Origin: Acidovorax sp. 1608163
GTDB taxonomy: Bacteria; Pseudomonadota; Gammaproteobacteria; Burkholderiales; Burkholderiaceae_C
Reading direction: 5' to 3'
Assembly (NCBI RefSeq): GCF_003669015.1
Contig: NZ_CP033069.1
Span: forward strand, 124,001 to 188,000
Length of the DNA: 64,000 nt
Below, piece after piece: positions 1-8,758 of this stretch. Made by a program: the position numbers and the translations under genes. How positions within the stretch are numbered: the first letter of the stretch is position 1; every line of letters begins with the position of its first letter. The notes below the pieces were generated by a model. The model saw only the letters and a list, made by a program, of their open reading frames with translations. It had not been told where the DNA came from and searched no databases.

Positions 1-1089
1 ACCCCCCAAACACACCTCCCCGTCATACAGCACCGCACTCTGGCCCGGTGTCACGGCCCATTGCGCATCGGCAAAGTCCAGGGCAAAGCCCTCGGGGGCG
101 GCGGTCAGCGTGCAGGCCGCATCCTGCTGGCGGTAACGGGTTTTGGCGGCATAGGCACCTGGCGTGGGCGCGTGGCCTGCGCACCAGCTCACGTCTTGCG
201 CGACCAGCCGGTGCGACAGCAGCCAGGGGTGGTCGTGCCCCTGCACCACGCGCAGCGTGTTCTTCTCCAGGTCTTTGCGGGCCACAAACCAGGGCTCGTG
301 CGCGCCGCCTCCACGCTGGGCACCCTTCTCCTTGATACCGCCAATGCCCAGGCCCTGGCGCTGGCCCAGCGTGTAGAAGGACAGGCCCACATGCTGGCCC
401 AGCTTGCGCCCCCGGTCGTCCAGGATGGGGCCGGGCGCGTGGCTGATGTAGCGGTTCAAAAACTCGCGGAAGGGTCGCTCGCCAATGAAGCAGATGCCGG
501 TCGAATCCTTCTTCTTGGCATTGGGCAGGCCAATCTCTTCGGCAATGCGGCGCACCTCGATCTTGTGCAGCTCGCCCACGGGGAACAGCGTCTTGGACAG
601 CTGCGCCTGGTTCAGCCGGTGCAAAAAGTAGCTCTGGTCCTTGCTCGGGTCCAGCCCCTTGAGCAGCTCATGCAGGCCCGTGGCCGGGTTGTGGCGCACG
701 CGGGCATAGTGCCCGGTGGCAATCTTCTCGGCGCCCAGCCGCATGGCGTGGTCCAAAAAGGCCTTGAACTTGATTTCGGCATTGCACAGCACATCGGGGT
801 TGGGCGTGCGGCCCGCCTGGTATTCGCGCAAAAATTCGGCAAACACCCGGTCCTTGTAGTCGGCCGCGAAGTTGACGTGCTCGATCTCGATGCCAATCAC
901 ATCGGCCACGGCGGCGGCGTCCACAAAGTCGATGTTGGACGAGCAGTACTCACTGTCGTCGTCATCTTCCCAGTTCTTCATGAAGATGCCGACCACTTCG
1001 TGGCCCTGTTGTTTGAGCAGATAGGCCGTGACGGCGGAGTCCACGCCACCACTGAGACCGACCACTACGCGCTGATGTTGATTACCCAT
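1..1089 (-). CDS. mnmA: tRNA-specific 2-thiouridylase MnmA (3' end cut by window edge)
   Basis: This cytoplasmic enzyme activates U34 of Lys, Glu and Gln tRNAs with ATP and inserts sulfur to give 2-thiouridine. The ATG at 1089 opens 363 in-frame codons that run off the left edge without a stop, which suits a family length of about 360-380. The N-terminus has the PP-loop SGGVDS (residues 13-18). The two catalytic cysteines are C102 in NPDVLCN and C200 in [12 protein letters not shown]. Families of this length have a C-terminal beta-barrel, which here begins after about residue 215. The long open frame on the opposite strand over 61-1575 is a high-GC shadow. No partner gene is visible upstream; the next gene is divergent. 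Confidence 0.95.
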   Translation of the reverse strand, partial: MGNQHQRVVVGLSGGVDSAVTAYLLKQQGHEVVGIFMKNWEDDDDSEYCSSNIDFVDAAAVADVIGIEIEHVNFAADYKDRVFAEFLREYQAGRTPNPDVLCNAEIKFKAFLDHAMRLGAEKIATGHYARVRHNPATGLHELLKGLDPSKDQSYFLHRLNQAQLSKTLFPVGELHKIEVRRIAEEIGLPNAKKKDSTGICFIGERPFREFLNRYISHAPGPILDDRGRKLGQHVGLSFYTLGQRQGLGIGGIKEKGAQRGGGAHEPWFVARKDLEKNTLRVVQGHDHPWLLSHRLVAQDVSWCAGHAPTPGAYAAKTRYRQQDAACTLTAAPEGFALDFADAQWAVTPGQSAVLYDGEVCLGG

Positions 1090-1426
1090 AGGGTCACGAT
1101 TGTATTTTTGGAGCGGCCTTGTCGCCCTTCCTCTCCGCAAAGACCGTGCGGATGTATGACGACGGAGTCATTTTGTGCCCATCAACGCGCCTTCCGACAA
1201 AAGCGCAAACACGTTCTAAAGGCGCCATCGCTTCTAGGGCGCAGCGACCACGGCCACCGCCACGGGCGTCGCCGCAGGGCTGCCGCGTTGGTTCTGAATC
1301 TGGTATCGGTAGACGTAACCCTGTACATTGGTCGCGCCCTGCAATTGCTAGCGGATTGCATGGTTTTTTGCGTTGGTATTACCCCTTTGGATATGCAGAA
1401 CCCGCCCAGGGCCGGAGAAGATGTTG
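1090..1426. other. intergenic region between mnmA and the chemoreceptor; possible gene remnant
   Basis: About 340 bases separate the divergent mnmA and chemoreceptor genes and must hold both promoters, but I see no convincing sigma-70 or flagellar sigma-28 boxes. On the minus strand, roughly 1348 to 1238, a stop-to-stop stretch of about 35 codons reads like ordinary protein (YRYQIQNQRGSPAATP, then VAVAVVAAP and a stop) with no start codon. It could be the decayed 3' end of a lost gene. This is weak evidence. Confidence 0.3.
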
Positions 1427-3034
1427 ATGAAAAACTTGTCGATTGGAAAACGGCTGGCACTGGTTTTAGGTGCCATCCTTGCGCTGCTAGTCATTACCAG
1501 TGGCTTAGCTATGGTCATGTTGCAGCAGCTCGGCCAGGAGGTGGAGGTGATGCTGGAGCGCAACACCCGCACTGAGCGTTTGGCAGTTGACTGGAGCATG
1601 AATCTGAACGCTGCGGTGCAACGGCGCGCAGCCATCTCCAAAAGCCAGGACCCTGGCCTCAAAGCCTACTTTGCGGAGGCCAATGCCCAAAGTGTGCGCG
1701 TGACCGGAGAGTTTCAAAAGCAGATCGACGAGCAGCTTAATTCGTCAGGTGACCGCGCCGCCTTGGAAGAAGTCAACGCCCGCCGCAAGGCCTACCAGAT
1801 CGTGCGCGATGAAGTCACCAAACTCAAGGATGCGGGCGATGAAGCGGCAGCGGGCCGGCTCTTTGACGAGAAGTTCGATCCCGCCGCCCGCGCCTACCAA
1901 GAGGCTGTGCAAAAGGTGGTGAGCATGCAGCGTCAACAGTTGGATGCACGGGGCACGCAGGTGCTGGCGCTGCGCTCGCGCACGCTGTGGCTCCTGTCGG
2001 TCAGCGCTGGCGTCGGGCTGGTCCTGGGCGTTGTGCTTGCGTGGTTGCTGTCACGCAGCATCGTTGGTCCCGTGCGCCAGTCGCATGCGATCGCCGTAGA
2101 AATTGGATCGATGGACCTGCGGGGGCAGCCCCAGCCCGCCTATAGCAGGGACGAAACCGGCGCTCTTTTGCAGGCGCTGGACCGCATGCGTGCCGCATTG
2201 CGCAATACGCTGCTGGAGGTCCGTGGCGTTGTGGATGGCGTACACACCGCCAGCCAGGAAATTGCAGCGGGCAACATGGACCTGAGCGCCCGCACCGAGA
2301 GCACTGCCGGCAGTCTGGAAGAAACTGCCAGTGCCATGGAGGAGCTGACCAGCACCGTTCGGCAAAGCGCTGACGCGGCTTCACAGGCTAGCCAGCTTGC
2401 GTTGACTGCAGTGGATGTGGCTCAGCGCGGAGGCCAGCTCATGGGCACGGTCGTACAGACCATGGATCGCATCCACACCTCTTCTGGTCGCATTGCCGAC
2501 ATCATTGGCGTGATCGATGGCATCGCCTTCCAGACCAACATCCTTGCGCTGAATGCTGCCGTGGAAGCGGCCCGAGCGGGCGAGCAAGGCAGGGGCTTTG
2601 CCGTAGTGGCCAGCGAAGTGCGGGCGCTGGCGCAGCGCTCTGCCGCTGCCGCCAAGGAGATCAAGACGCTGATCGACGACAGCGTGGGCGAGGTTGGAAC
2701 AGGCTCAACACAAATCAAGGAAGCCGGAGCTACGGTGGGGCAAATCGTCGACAGCATCCAGAAAGTGCGGGATATCGTTAGCGAAATCAGCGTTGCTACC
2801 CGTGAACAGAGCCAGGGTATTGCCCAGATCAATGTTGCCATTAACCAGCTGGACCAGATGACCCAGCAGAACTCAGCGCTGGTGGAGCAGTCGGCTGCAG
2901 CGGCGGGCAGTCTCAACGAACAGGCGCAGCGGCTCTCGCGTGCGGTGGCCGCCTTCCAGTTCGAGGATGGAGTCCATGCGGGAGCCGCCAGACTGCCCCA
3001 CACCCAACCTGTGCAGCAAGCCTTGCGCGCTTGA
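1427..3034 (+). CDS. methyl-accepting chemotaxis protein
   Basis: A 535-residue inner-membrane chemoreceptor that signals through CheA/CheW. The protein begins MKNLSIGKRL, has TM1 at about 8-31, a periplasmic four-helix-type sensor at about 35-185 and TM2 at about 187-208. A HAMP linker and the methylated/signalling coiled coil follow. The conserved hairpin tip EAARAGEQGRGFAVVASEVR is intact. No C-terminal NWETF-type CheR/CheB tether is present; the protein ends QQALRA. The start at 1427 is preferred over the ATG at 1421 because GGAG at 1414-1417 is well spaced for it. No che genes adjoin, so it is an orphan receptor. The ligand cannot be told from sequence. Confidence 0.93.
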   Translation: MKNLSIGKRLALVLGAILALLVITSGLAMVMLQQLGQEVEVMLERNTRTERLAVDWSMNLNAAVQRRAAISKSQDPGLKAYFAEANAQSVRVTGEFQKQIDEQLNSSGDRAALEEVNARRKAYQIVRDEVTKLKDAGDEAAAGRLFDEKFDPAARAYQEAVQKVVSMQRQQLDARGTQVLALRSRTLWLLSVSAGVGLVLGVVLAWLLSRSIVGPVRQSHAIAVEIGSMDLRGQPQPAYSRDETGALLQALDRMRAALRNTLLEVRGVVDGVHTASQEIAAGNMDLSARTESTAGSLEETASAMEELTSTVRQSADAASQASQLALTAVDVAQRGGQLMGTVVQTMDRIHTSSGRIADIIGVIDGIAFQTNILALNAAVEAARAGEQGRGFAVVASEVRALAQRSAAAAKEIKTLIDDSVGEVGTGSTQIKEAGATVGQIVDSIQKVRDIVSEISVATREQSQGIAQINVAINQLDQMTQQNSALVEQSAAAAGSLNEQAQRLSRAVAAFQFEDGVHAGAARLPHTQPVQQALRA

Positions 3035-3183
3035 CGCACTGAGCGGCGTAAGCCTCTAGCCGCTGGGTGTAGTTGCTGCCGACTTGGCCTATCAGCACAG
3101 CAGCCCATTGACTGTGGGACGCTGAGCAAGAGTTCTTGCCCAGGGACTGAAAGACAGATCCACAACTGTGCCACCATCCCCCC

Positions 3184-4116
3184 ATGGAACTCCGCCAACT
3201 CCGCTACTTCGTCCGCATTGTCGAACTCGGCTCCATGGGCCGGGCGGCGGCCGATCTGGACATAGTGCAGTCGGCGCTGAGCCAGCAGATCAGCCGGCTG
3301 GAGGGTGAGCTGAGCACCCGGCTGCTGCAGCGCACCTCCAAAGGTGCCGTGCCGACCGAAGCCGGGCTGGCGTTTTTTCGCGAGGCGCAACTGGCCCTGC
3401 GCCATGCCGATCAGGCGGCGCGGGCGGCGCAGCAGGCGCGGCTGACGGGCAGTGTGAGCGTGGGCCTGTCGCCCACCACGGCCTCGGTGCTGGGCGTGCC
3501 GCTGATGCGCGCCATGCACGAGCGTTACCCCGATGTGCGGCTGCACATGGTGGGCAGTTTGTCGGGCCACCTCTCCAACATGCTCAATGCGCGCCAACTT
3601 GATTTGGCGGTGCTGTTCGACACCCAGCCCGCGCGCCGCTGGAGCGTGCTGCCGCTGCTGGAAGAGCGGTTGTTCCTCATCCGCTCGGCCCAGCGCGGCG
3701 TGCGCAAGCCAGCGCTGCGGCGCAAGGTGGCGCTGGCGCAGCTGGCCGATGAACCCCTGATCTTGCCCACCGGCCCGCACGGCCTGCGCAGCCGGCTGGA
3801 TGCGGCCTTTGCCCAGGCGCGTGTGGTGCCGCGCATGGCCATGGAGATTGACTCGCTGGCGCTGTTGATGGACGCGGTGGACATGGGCCTGGGCAGCACC
3901 ATCCAGCCCTGGGCGGCGGTGGGACGCTATGCCGATGCGGCAGAGCGCTTTGTGCTGGCCGAGATTGCGGACGGCCCCGCCTTTCGGCCTGCGGCGCTGT
4001 GCAGCTTGTCGGACGATGAACTCTCGCCCGCCGCCCTGGCTGCGCGCGTGGTGCTGGGCGACTGCGTGCGCGAGCTGGTGCAGTCGGGCCGGTGGATCGG
4101 CGCCACGTTGGCGTAG
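3184..4116 (+). CDS. LysR-family regulator, probable TcuR
   Basis: A 310-residue LysR-type regulator. The winged helix-turn-helix lies at about residues 1-60 (MELRQLRYFVRIVELGS, then ALSQQISRLE), followed by the two-lobed effector-binding domain. It reads in the same direction as tcuA, which starts about 235 bases downstream. The LysR-tcuA-tcuB arrangement matches the tricarballylate (tcuRABC) loci of enterobacteria, where TcuR with bound tricarballylate controls the catabolic genes. The family assignment is firm; the TcuR role and the ligand are inferred from position only, and a related tricarboxylate such as citrate is possible. Confidence 0.88.
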   Translation: MELRQLRYFVRIVELGSMGRAAADLDIVQSALSQQISRLEGELSTRLLQRTSKGAVPTEAGLAFFREAQLALRHADQAARAAQQARLTGSVSVGLSPTTASVLGVPLMRAMHERYPDVRLHMVGSLSGHLSNMLNARQLDLAVLFDTQPARRWSVLPLLEERLFLIRSAQRGVRKPALRRKVALAQLADEPLILPTGPHGLRSRLDAAFAQARVVPRMAMEIDSLALLMDAVDMGLGSTIQPWAAVGRYADAAERFVLAEIADGPAFRPAALCSLSDDELSPAALAARVVLGDCVRELVQSGRWIGATLA

Positions 4117-4152
4117 GCCCGCAGAAGCTTCTGACCTTCTCTATAAGCACCA

Positions 4153-4214
4153 ACCGTTCACGCTGAGCCCGTCGAAGCGCGGCGCAAGGCTTCGACAGGC
4201 TCAGCCCGAACGGT
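4153..4214. repeat. long inverted repeat, REP-like (GTTCG..GCTGAGCC..GTCGAAG family)
   Basis: Two 26-base arms (4153-4178 and 4189-4214) are near-perfect inverted copies around a 10-base spacer: CCGTTCACGCTGAGCCCGTC on the left against GACAGGCTCAGCCCGAACGG on the right. A second member of the same family sits at 32637-32695. It lies between the LysR gene and tcuA. The transcript would fold into a strong hairpin, but no T-run follows, so I read it as a dispersed repeat and not a terminator. Confidence 0.85.
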
Positions 4215-4352
4215 GGGAGCATGGCAAGAAGCACCGGAGCCATCACCCAACCCATCACGATCCGTGATGGGGCCATGCCTGTGCAGCCCCTGCACAAGCA
4301 GCGGGGTTCTTCCTACATTCAGGCCACCCATGAATGCAAAGAAGAACTGCAA

Positions 4353-5825
4353 ATGCACCCCGATGTTTTGGTGATTGGCGGCGGCAATGCTGCCCTGTGC
4401 GCTGCGCTGATGGCCCGCGAGGCCGGGGCCAGCGTGCTGTTGCTTGAATCGGCCCCGCGCGAGTGGCGCGGCGGCAACTCGGGCCACACGCGCAACCTGC
4501 GCTGCATGCACGATGCGCCGCAAGACGTGCTGGTCGATGCCTACCCCGAAGAAGAGTTTTGGCAAGACCTGCTCAAGGTGACGGGCGGGCTGACCAACGA
4601 ACACTTGGCGCGCCTGGTGATTCGTGAATCGAGCACCTGCCGCGACTGGATGCGCAGCCACGGCGTGCACTTTCAGCCGCCGCTGTCGGGTGCGCTGCAT
4701 GTGGCGCGCACCAACGCCTTCTTCATGGGCGGGGGCAAGGCGCTGGTCAATGCCTACTACCGCAGCGCGGAAAAGCTGGGCGTGCAGATTCGCTACGAAT
4801 CGCCGGTGGACCGCATCGAGGTGGAGAACGGCCGCTTTGTGGCCGCGCATTGCACCGTCAACGGCCAGCGTGAGCGCATCACGGCCAAGGCCTGTGTGCT
4901 GGCCGCAGGCGGGTTTGAATCCAACCGCGAATGGCTGCGCGAGGCCTGGGGCCAGAACGAGCGCGGCGAGTGGCCTGCGGACAACTTCCTGATTCGCGGC
5001 ACGGCCTACAACAAGGGCGTGTTACTCAAGCACCTGCTCGACGACCACGGCGCCGACCGCATTGGCGACCCCACACAGGCGCACATGGTGGCCATCGATG
5101 CGCGTGCCCCGCTGTACGACGGCGGTATCTGCACGCGCATCGACTGCGTGTCGTTGGGCGTGGTGGTCAACCGCGAGGGCGCGCGCTTTTACGACGAGGG
5201 CGAAGACTTCTGGCCCAAGCGCTACGCCATCTGGGGCCGCCTGGTGGCGCAGCAGCCGGGGCAGATTGGTTATTCGATCATCGACAGCAAGGCCATCGGC
5301 CGCTTCATGCCGCCTGTGTTTCCGGGCGTCAAAGCCGACACGCTGCCCGAGCTGGCGCAAAAGCTGGGTCTGCCGGTAGACACGTTCACCCGCACGCTCG
5401 ATGCCTACAACGCCGCCTGCCGCAGGGGCACGTTCGATCACACCGCGCTGGACGACTGCCACACCGAAGGCGTGGTGCCTGCCAAGACGCACTGGGCCCG
5501 CCCCATCGACACCGGGCCGTTCTATGGCTACGCGCTCAAGCCCGGCGTCACCTTCACGTACCTCGGCCTGCACACCGACGACACCGCCGCCGTGCGCTTC
5601 AACGACCAGCCCAGCCCCAACCTGTTTGTGGCGGGCGAAATGATGGCGGGCAACGTGCTGGGCAAGGGCTACACCGCCGGGGTGGGCATGAGCATTGGCA
5701 CCGCGTTTGGCCGCATTGCCGGTACGCAGGCGGCCCGTGCAGCTTTGAACTCAAAACAGCCTCCAGCGCTTATCCATAAAGCGCAAGCAGCTACAAATAC
5801 AGGAGCAACTCATGCAAACGCTTGA
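4353..5825 (+). CDS. tcuA: FAD-dependent tricarballylate dehydrogenase TcuA
   Basis: A 490-residue flavoprotein of the fumarate reductase/succinate dehydrogenase superfamily. TcuA oxidises tricarballylate to cis-aconitate with FAD. The Rossmann motif is [18 protein letters not shown] (residues 4-21), with GGNSGHTRN for FAD pyrophosphate contacts and a C-terminal [20 protein letters not shown] segment typical of the family. I start at the ATG at 4353, where the dinucleotide-binding strand begins at once; an in-frame ATG at 4221 would add 44 unrelated residues. The last 25 or so codons run through a dispersed palindromic repeat (5759-5793), giving an atypical tail. The gene overlaps tcuB by 14 bases. 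Confidence 0.92.
   Translation: MHPDVLVIGGGNAALCAALMAREAGASVLLLESAPREWRGGNSGHTRNLRCMHDAPQDVLVDAYPEEEFWQDLLKVTGGLTNEHLARLVIRESSTCRDWMRSHGVHFQPPLSGALHVARTNAFFMGGGKALVNAYYRSAEKLGVQIRYESPVDRIEVENGRFVAAHCTVNGQRERITAKACVLAAGGFESNREWLREAWGQNERGEWPADNFLIRGTAYNKGVLLKHLLDDHGADRIGDPTQAHMVAIDARAPLYDGGICTRIDCVSLGVVVNREGARFYDEGEDFWPKRYAIWGRLVAQQPGQIGYSIIDSKAIGRFMPPVFPGVKADTLPELAQKLGLPVDTFTRTLDAYNAACRRGTFDHTALDDCHTEGVVPAKTHWARPIDTGPFYGYALKPGVTFTYLGLHTDDTAAVRFNDQPSPNLFVAGEMMAGNVLGKGYTAGVGMSIGTAFGRIAGTQAARAALNSKQPPALIHKAQAATNTGATHANA
5759..5793. repeat. AGCGCTTAT palindromic repeat, inside the 3' end of tcuA
   Basis: A degenerate copy (CCAGCGCTTATCC, then ATAAAGCGC, then AGCAGCTA) of the palindrome seen intergenically at 14229, 18285, 32744 and elsewhere. 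Here it is translated as the C-terminal tail of TcuA and ends just before the tcuB ribosome-binding site AGGAG (5801-5805). Confidence 0.75.
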
Positions 5826-6993
5826 AGCCCTGACCTGCGACGCCAAGGCGCTGGCCAACGGCGACATCGTGCTGTCGGCCCCCGAGTCTGAAGTGGCCCG
5901 CCAGCTGCAGATCTGCAACGCCTGCCGCTACTGCGAGGGCTTTTGCGCCGTCTTCCCCGCCATGACGCGGCGGCTGGAGTTTGGCAAGGCCGACATCCAC
6001 TTCATCGCCAACCTGTGCCACAACTGCGGTGCCTGCCTGCACGCCTGTCAGTACGCGCCGCCGCACGAGTTTGCGGTGAACGTGCCGCAGGCCATGGCCC
6101 AGGTGCGTGGGCAAACCTATGCCGACTATGCCTGGCCCCCAGCGCTGGGCCAGCTCTACCAGCGCAACGGCTTGACCCTGGCGCTGGCGCTGGTGGCGGG
6201 GCTCACGCTGTTCCTGCTGCTGGCGGTGGGGCTGCATGGCCAGGGCGTCAGCGCGCTGTGGCAATCGCCAGCGGGCGGCTTCTACGGCATCTTCCCCCAC
6301 AACCTGCTGGTGGGCCTGTTTGCGCCGGTGTTCCTGTTTGCCGTGCTGGCCCTGGGCCTGGGCGTGCGCCGCTTCTGGCGCGACGTGACGCCCGCCACCA
6401 GCGGCGCGCCGCTGAGCACGCCCGCAACGGCCGAGGCCACTGGTGCGGTACTGCGCCTCAAATACCTGGACGGCGGCCACGGCGACGGTTGCCACAACGA
6501 GGACGATGCCTACACCCTCTCGCGCAGGCGCATGCACCACCTCACGTTCTACGGCTTCATGCTGTGCTTTGCGGCCACCAGCGTGGCCACGCTGTACCAC
6601 TACCTGCTGGGCGTGCCTGCTCCGTATGACCTGCCCAGTTTTCCGAAGCTGCTGGGCGGCGTGGGCGGCATCAGCCTGGCGCTGGGCACCGCAGGCCTGT
6701 GGCGGCTGAACCTGCGCCGCCACTCCCAGCATGGCGATGCGGCACAAAAACCCATGGACCGCGCCTTCATTGCGCTGCTGTTCCTCACCGCCACCAGCGG
6801 CCTGGCCTTGTGGGCGGCCCGCGGCAGCGCGGCCTTGCCCCTGCTGCTGTGCCTGCACCTGGGCGCGGTGATGGCGCTGTTTGCCACGCTGCCCTACGGC
6901 AAGTTTGCCCACGGCATTTTCCGCACCGCATCGCTGCTGCGCCACGCGGTGGAAAAGCGCCAGCCCAACCCCATCGGGCTTGGTGCGGACTGA
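5812..6993 (+). CDS. tcuB: tricarballylate/citrate utilisation protein TcuB (Fe-S, membrane electron carrier)
   Basis: A 393-residue integral membrane iron-sulfur protein. In Salmonella TcuB re-oxidises the FADH2 of TcuA and passes electrons to the membrane. The N-terminal domain has two ferredoxin-type cysteine sets: C35, C38, C41, C45 ([11 protein letters not shown]) and C69, C72, C75, C79 ([11 protein letters not shown]), each ready for a [4Fe-4S] cluster. At least five hydrophobic helices follow between about 120 and 375, with histidines that could hold heme. AGGAG at 5801-5805 serves the ATG at 5812, and the start overlaps the tcuA stop, indicating translational coupling. Confidence 0.92.
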   Translation: MQTLEALTCDAKALANGDIVLSAPESEVARQLQICNACRYCEGFCAVFPAMTRRLEFGKADIHFIANLCHNCGACLHACQYAPPHEFAVNVPQAMAQVRGQTYADYAWPPALGQLYQRNGLTLALALVAGLTLFLLLAVGLHGQGVSALWQSPAGGFYGIFPHNLLVGLFAPVFLFAVLALGLGVRRFWRDVTPATSGAPLSTPATAEATGAVLRLKYLDGGHGDGCHNEDDAYTLSRRRMHHLTFYGFMLCFAATSVATLYHYLLGVPAPYDLPSFPKLLGGVGGISLALGTAGLWRLNLRRHSQHGDAAQKPMDRAFIALLFLTATSGLALWAARGSAALPLLLCLHLGAVMALFATLPYGKFAHGIFRTASLLRHAVEKRQPNPIGLGAD

Positions 6994-7016
6994 AGTGCAG
7001 TGCGCAACCCCCTGTG

Positions 7017-7075
7017 GCGCTGCGCGCCTTCCCCCTTCTCTCGCGCTGCGCGCGGGAAGGGGGACGCCACCGGTG
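7017..7075. repeat. GC-rich hairpin element (CGCCTTCCCCC..GAAGGGGGACGC family)
   Basis: CCCCCTTC (7031-7038) pairs with GAAGGGGG (7056-7063), with an inner CGCG/CGCG stem. The flanks CGCGCCTTCCCCC and GGGGGACGC recur in reverse orientation at 29395-29462. It fills the gap between tcuB and the Bug receptor gene and looks like a dispersed intergenic element. Confidence 0.6.
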
Positions 7076-7206
7076 CGGCGGGGCGGCCGGCTCAGGCCCT
7101 TGCACGGTGGCACTCGCACAGGCGCCACTGTTGACGAACGCCAGCGCTGCGCAATCGCAATCACTTTCCAACCACACCCCAATAACCCACGATGAAGGAG
7201 ACCCCG

Positions 7207-8181
7207 ATGAACAAACGCACCTTGCTGCACTGCGCCCTGGCGCTGGCAACCGTTCCCCTGGCCTTTGGCGCTGCGGCGCAAGACTTTCCGCCCAAAAAGC
7301 CCGTCACGCTGGTCGTGGGTTTTGCGGCAGGCGGTGCGGCCGATGCGGCGGCGCGCCTGATTGCCAAGAAACTGGGCGAGAACATCGGCCAGCCGGTGGT
7401 GGTGGACAACAAGGGCGGCGCGGGTGGCAACATCGCCCACCAGTTTGTGGCCAATGCGGCGCCCGATGGCACGGTGCTGCTGCTCGGATCGGTCGGGCCG
7501 CTGACCATTGCGCCGCACCTGATGAAGGTGACCTACGACCCCTTCAAAGACCTGGCCCCGGTCTCGGGCGGGGTGAACTTTCCGAACGTGCTGGTGGTGC
7601 ACAAAGGCGCGGGCGTGAAGACGCTGGCCGAGTTTGTGCAGCTGTCCAAAAAGAAACCCGGCAGCGTGGACTTTGCCTCCACCGGCGCGGGCTCGGCATC
7701 GCATTTGGCGGGCGAGTTGTTCAACCAGCGTGCGGGCATCGACATGACCCACGTGCCCTACAAGGGTGGTGCCCCGGCGCTGCAGGATTTGCTGGGTGAG
7801 CGCGTCACCTCGTACTTTGCCGCGCCGCCCACGGCGCTGCCGCACATCGAGGCGGGCAAGCTGATCCCGCTGGCCACCACGGGGCTCACCCGCCCGGCCT
7901 ATTTGCCCAACATTCCCACCGTGGCGGAGTCGGGCTTTCCGGGCTTTGAGGCGCTCAACTGGTATGCCTTTGTGGCCCCGGGCAAAACGCCTGCACCGCT
8001 GCTCGAGCGCTGGAACCAGGAGATCGTGAAGGTGCTGAACGACCCCGGCGTGAAAGAGGCGCTGAACAAGCACGGCCTCACGCCCCAGCCCACCACGCGG
8101 GCAGAGCTGGCGGCCTTCATGAAGAAAGAGTCGGCGCAGTGGGCCGCCACCATCAAGGAGCGCAAGATTTCGATGGACTGA
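7207..8181 (+). CDS. Bug/TctC-family periplasmic solute-binding receptor
   Basis: A 324-residue periplasmic binding protein of the tripartite tricarboxylate transporter family. The signal peptide is about 1-25 (MNKRTLLHCALALATVPLAF, cleavage near AAA/Q). The mature start KPVTLVVGFAAGG and the segment HVPYKGGAPALQDLLGERV are standard for Bug receptors, which bind small carboxylates. AAGGAG at 7195-7200 fixes the start at 7207; an upstream ATG at 7192 precedes it. No TctA or TctB membrane subunits are in the window, so it either shares a distant transporter or acts as a sensor. Its place next to tcuAB suggests tricarballylate or citrate as ligand, taking the place of TcuC. Confidence 0.92.
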   Translation: MNKRTLLHCALALATVPLAFGAAAQDFPPKKPVTLVVGFAAGGAADAAARLIAKKLGENIGQPVVVDNKGGAGGNIAHQFVANAAPDGTVLLLGSVGPLTIAPHLMKVTYDPFKDLAPVSGGVNFPNVLVVHKGAGVKTLAEFVQLSKKKPGSVDFASTGAGSASHLAGELFNQRAGIDMTHVPYKGGAPALQDLLGERVTSYFAAPPTALPHIEAGKLIPLATTGLTRPAYLPNIPTVAESGFPGFEALNWYAFVAPGKTPAPLLERWNQEIVKVLNDPGVKEALNKHGLTPQPTTRAELAAFMKKESAQWAATIKERKISMD

Positions 8182-8702
8182 GCCGCTCTGAGCGCAGCCC
8201 CTAAGGTCTTTGCGCAGGGCCTACCGGGGGTTGTCACAGAGGGGTCGGTGTGTACCAGCGTGAGCGGGTGGCGCTGGCCTGCCAGGTAGTCCTCCAGACA
8301 CGCCAGCAGCAGCGGGCTGCGGTGGCGCTCGGGGCATGCGCGGATTTCGTCGGGGGTCATCCACAGGGTGCGGACGATGCCCGCGTCCAGCGAGCGCCAG
8401 CCGTGGTGGGTGCCCAGCGTGCCGGCAAACGCAAAGCGCATGTAGGTCAGGTCGTCGCCCGTGCGGGTTTTGGTGAATCGGTTGAGGTACACGCCGATGA
8501 GGGCGGTGGGCACAAAGTCGTGCGCAGTTTCCTCCAGCACTTCGCGGGCACAGGCCTGTTCGGGCGATTCGCCGGGGTCCAGGTGGCCTGCGGGGTTGTT
8601 GAGTTTGAGACCGTCCGTGGTCTCTTCTTCCACCAGCAAAAAGCGCCCATCACGCTCGATGAGGGCGGCCACGGTGACGTTGGGTTTCCAGCGGTTTGGC
8701 AT
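7899..8702 (-). CDS. NUDIX hydrolase, with an apparently read-through C-terminus
   Basis: A NUDIX pyrophosphohydrolase of unknown substrate. The N-terminus MPNRWKPNVTVAALIERDGR and the Nudix box GHLDPGESPEQACAREVLEE carry the catalytic RE..EE residues; the family normally has 150-165 residues and ends near LVHTDPSV. Here the frame continues about 107 codons further into the antisense of the Bug receptor gene, giving 267 residues. Adding one G to the G5 run at 8226-8230 would put a stop at 8221-8223 right after SVTTPR, so the long tail is probably an artefact of a one-base deletion. The start at 8702 is chosen over the ATG at 8711 on homology; neither has a clear ribosome site. Confidence 0.8.
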   Translation of the reverse strand: MPNRWKPNVTVAALIERDGRFLLVEEETTDGLKLNNPAGHLDPGESPEQACAREVLEETAHDFVPTALIGVYLNRFTKTRTGDDLTYMRFAFAGTLGTHHGWRSLDAGIVRTLWMTPDEIRACPERHRSPLLLACLEDYLAGQRHPLTLVHTDPSVTTPGRPCAKTLGAALRAAQSIEILRSLMVAAHCADSFFMKAASSARVVGWGVRPCLFSASFTPGSFSTFTISWFQRSSSGAGVLPGATKAYQLSASKPGKPDSATVGMLGK

Positions 8703-8758
8703 GGCACCCATTATGACCACGGGCCGTGACAACTGCCTGTCGCGCTGGCCCCGTGGCG

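Noticed and set aside
61-1575. 504-residue open frame on the plus strand
   Set aside because: It is antisense to mnmA, whose motifs are complete; high GC leaves the opposite strand open.
3041-3064. hairpin AGCGGC/GCCGCT after the chemoreceptor gene
   Set aside because: Short stem and no T-run behind it, so not called a terminator.
2422-3780. 452-residue minus-strand open frame across the chemoreceptor/LysR junction
   Set aside because: Antisense to two motif-complete genes, no family resemblance.
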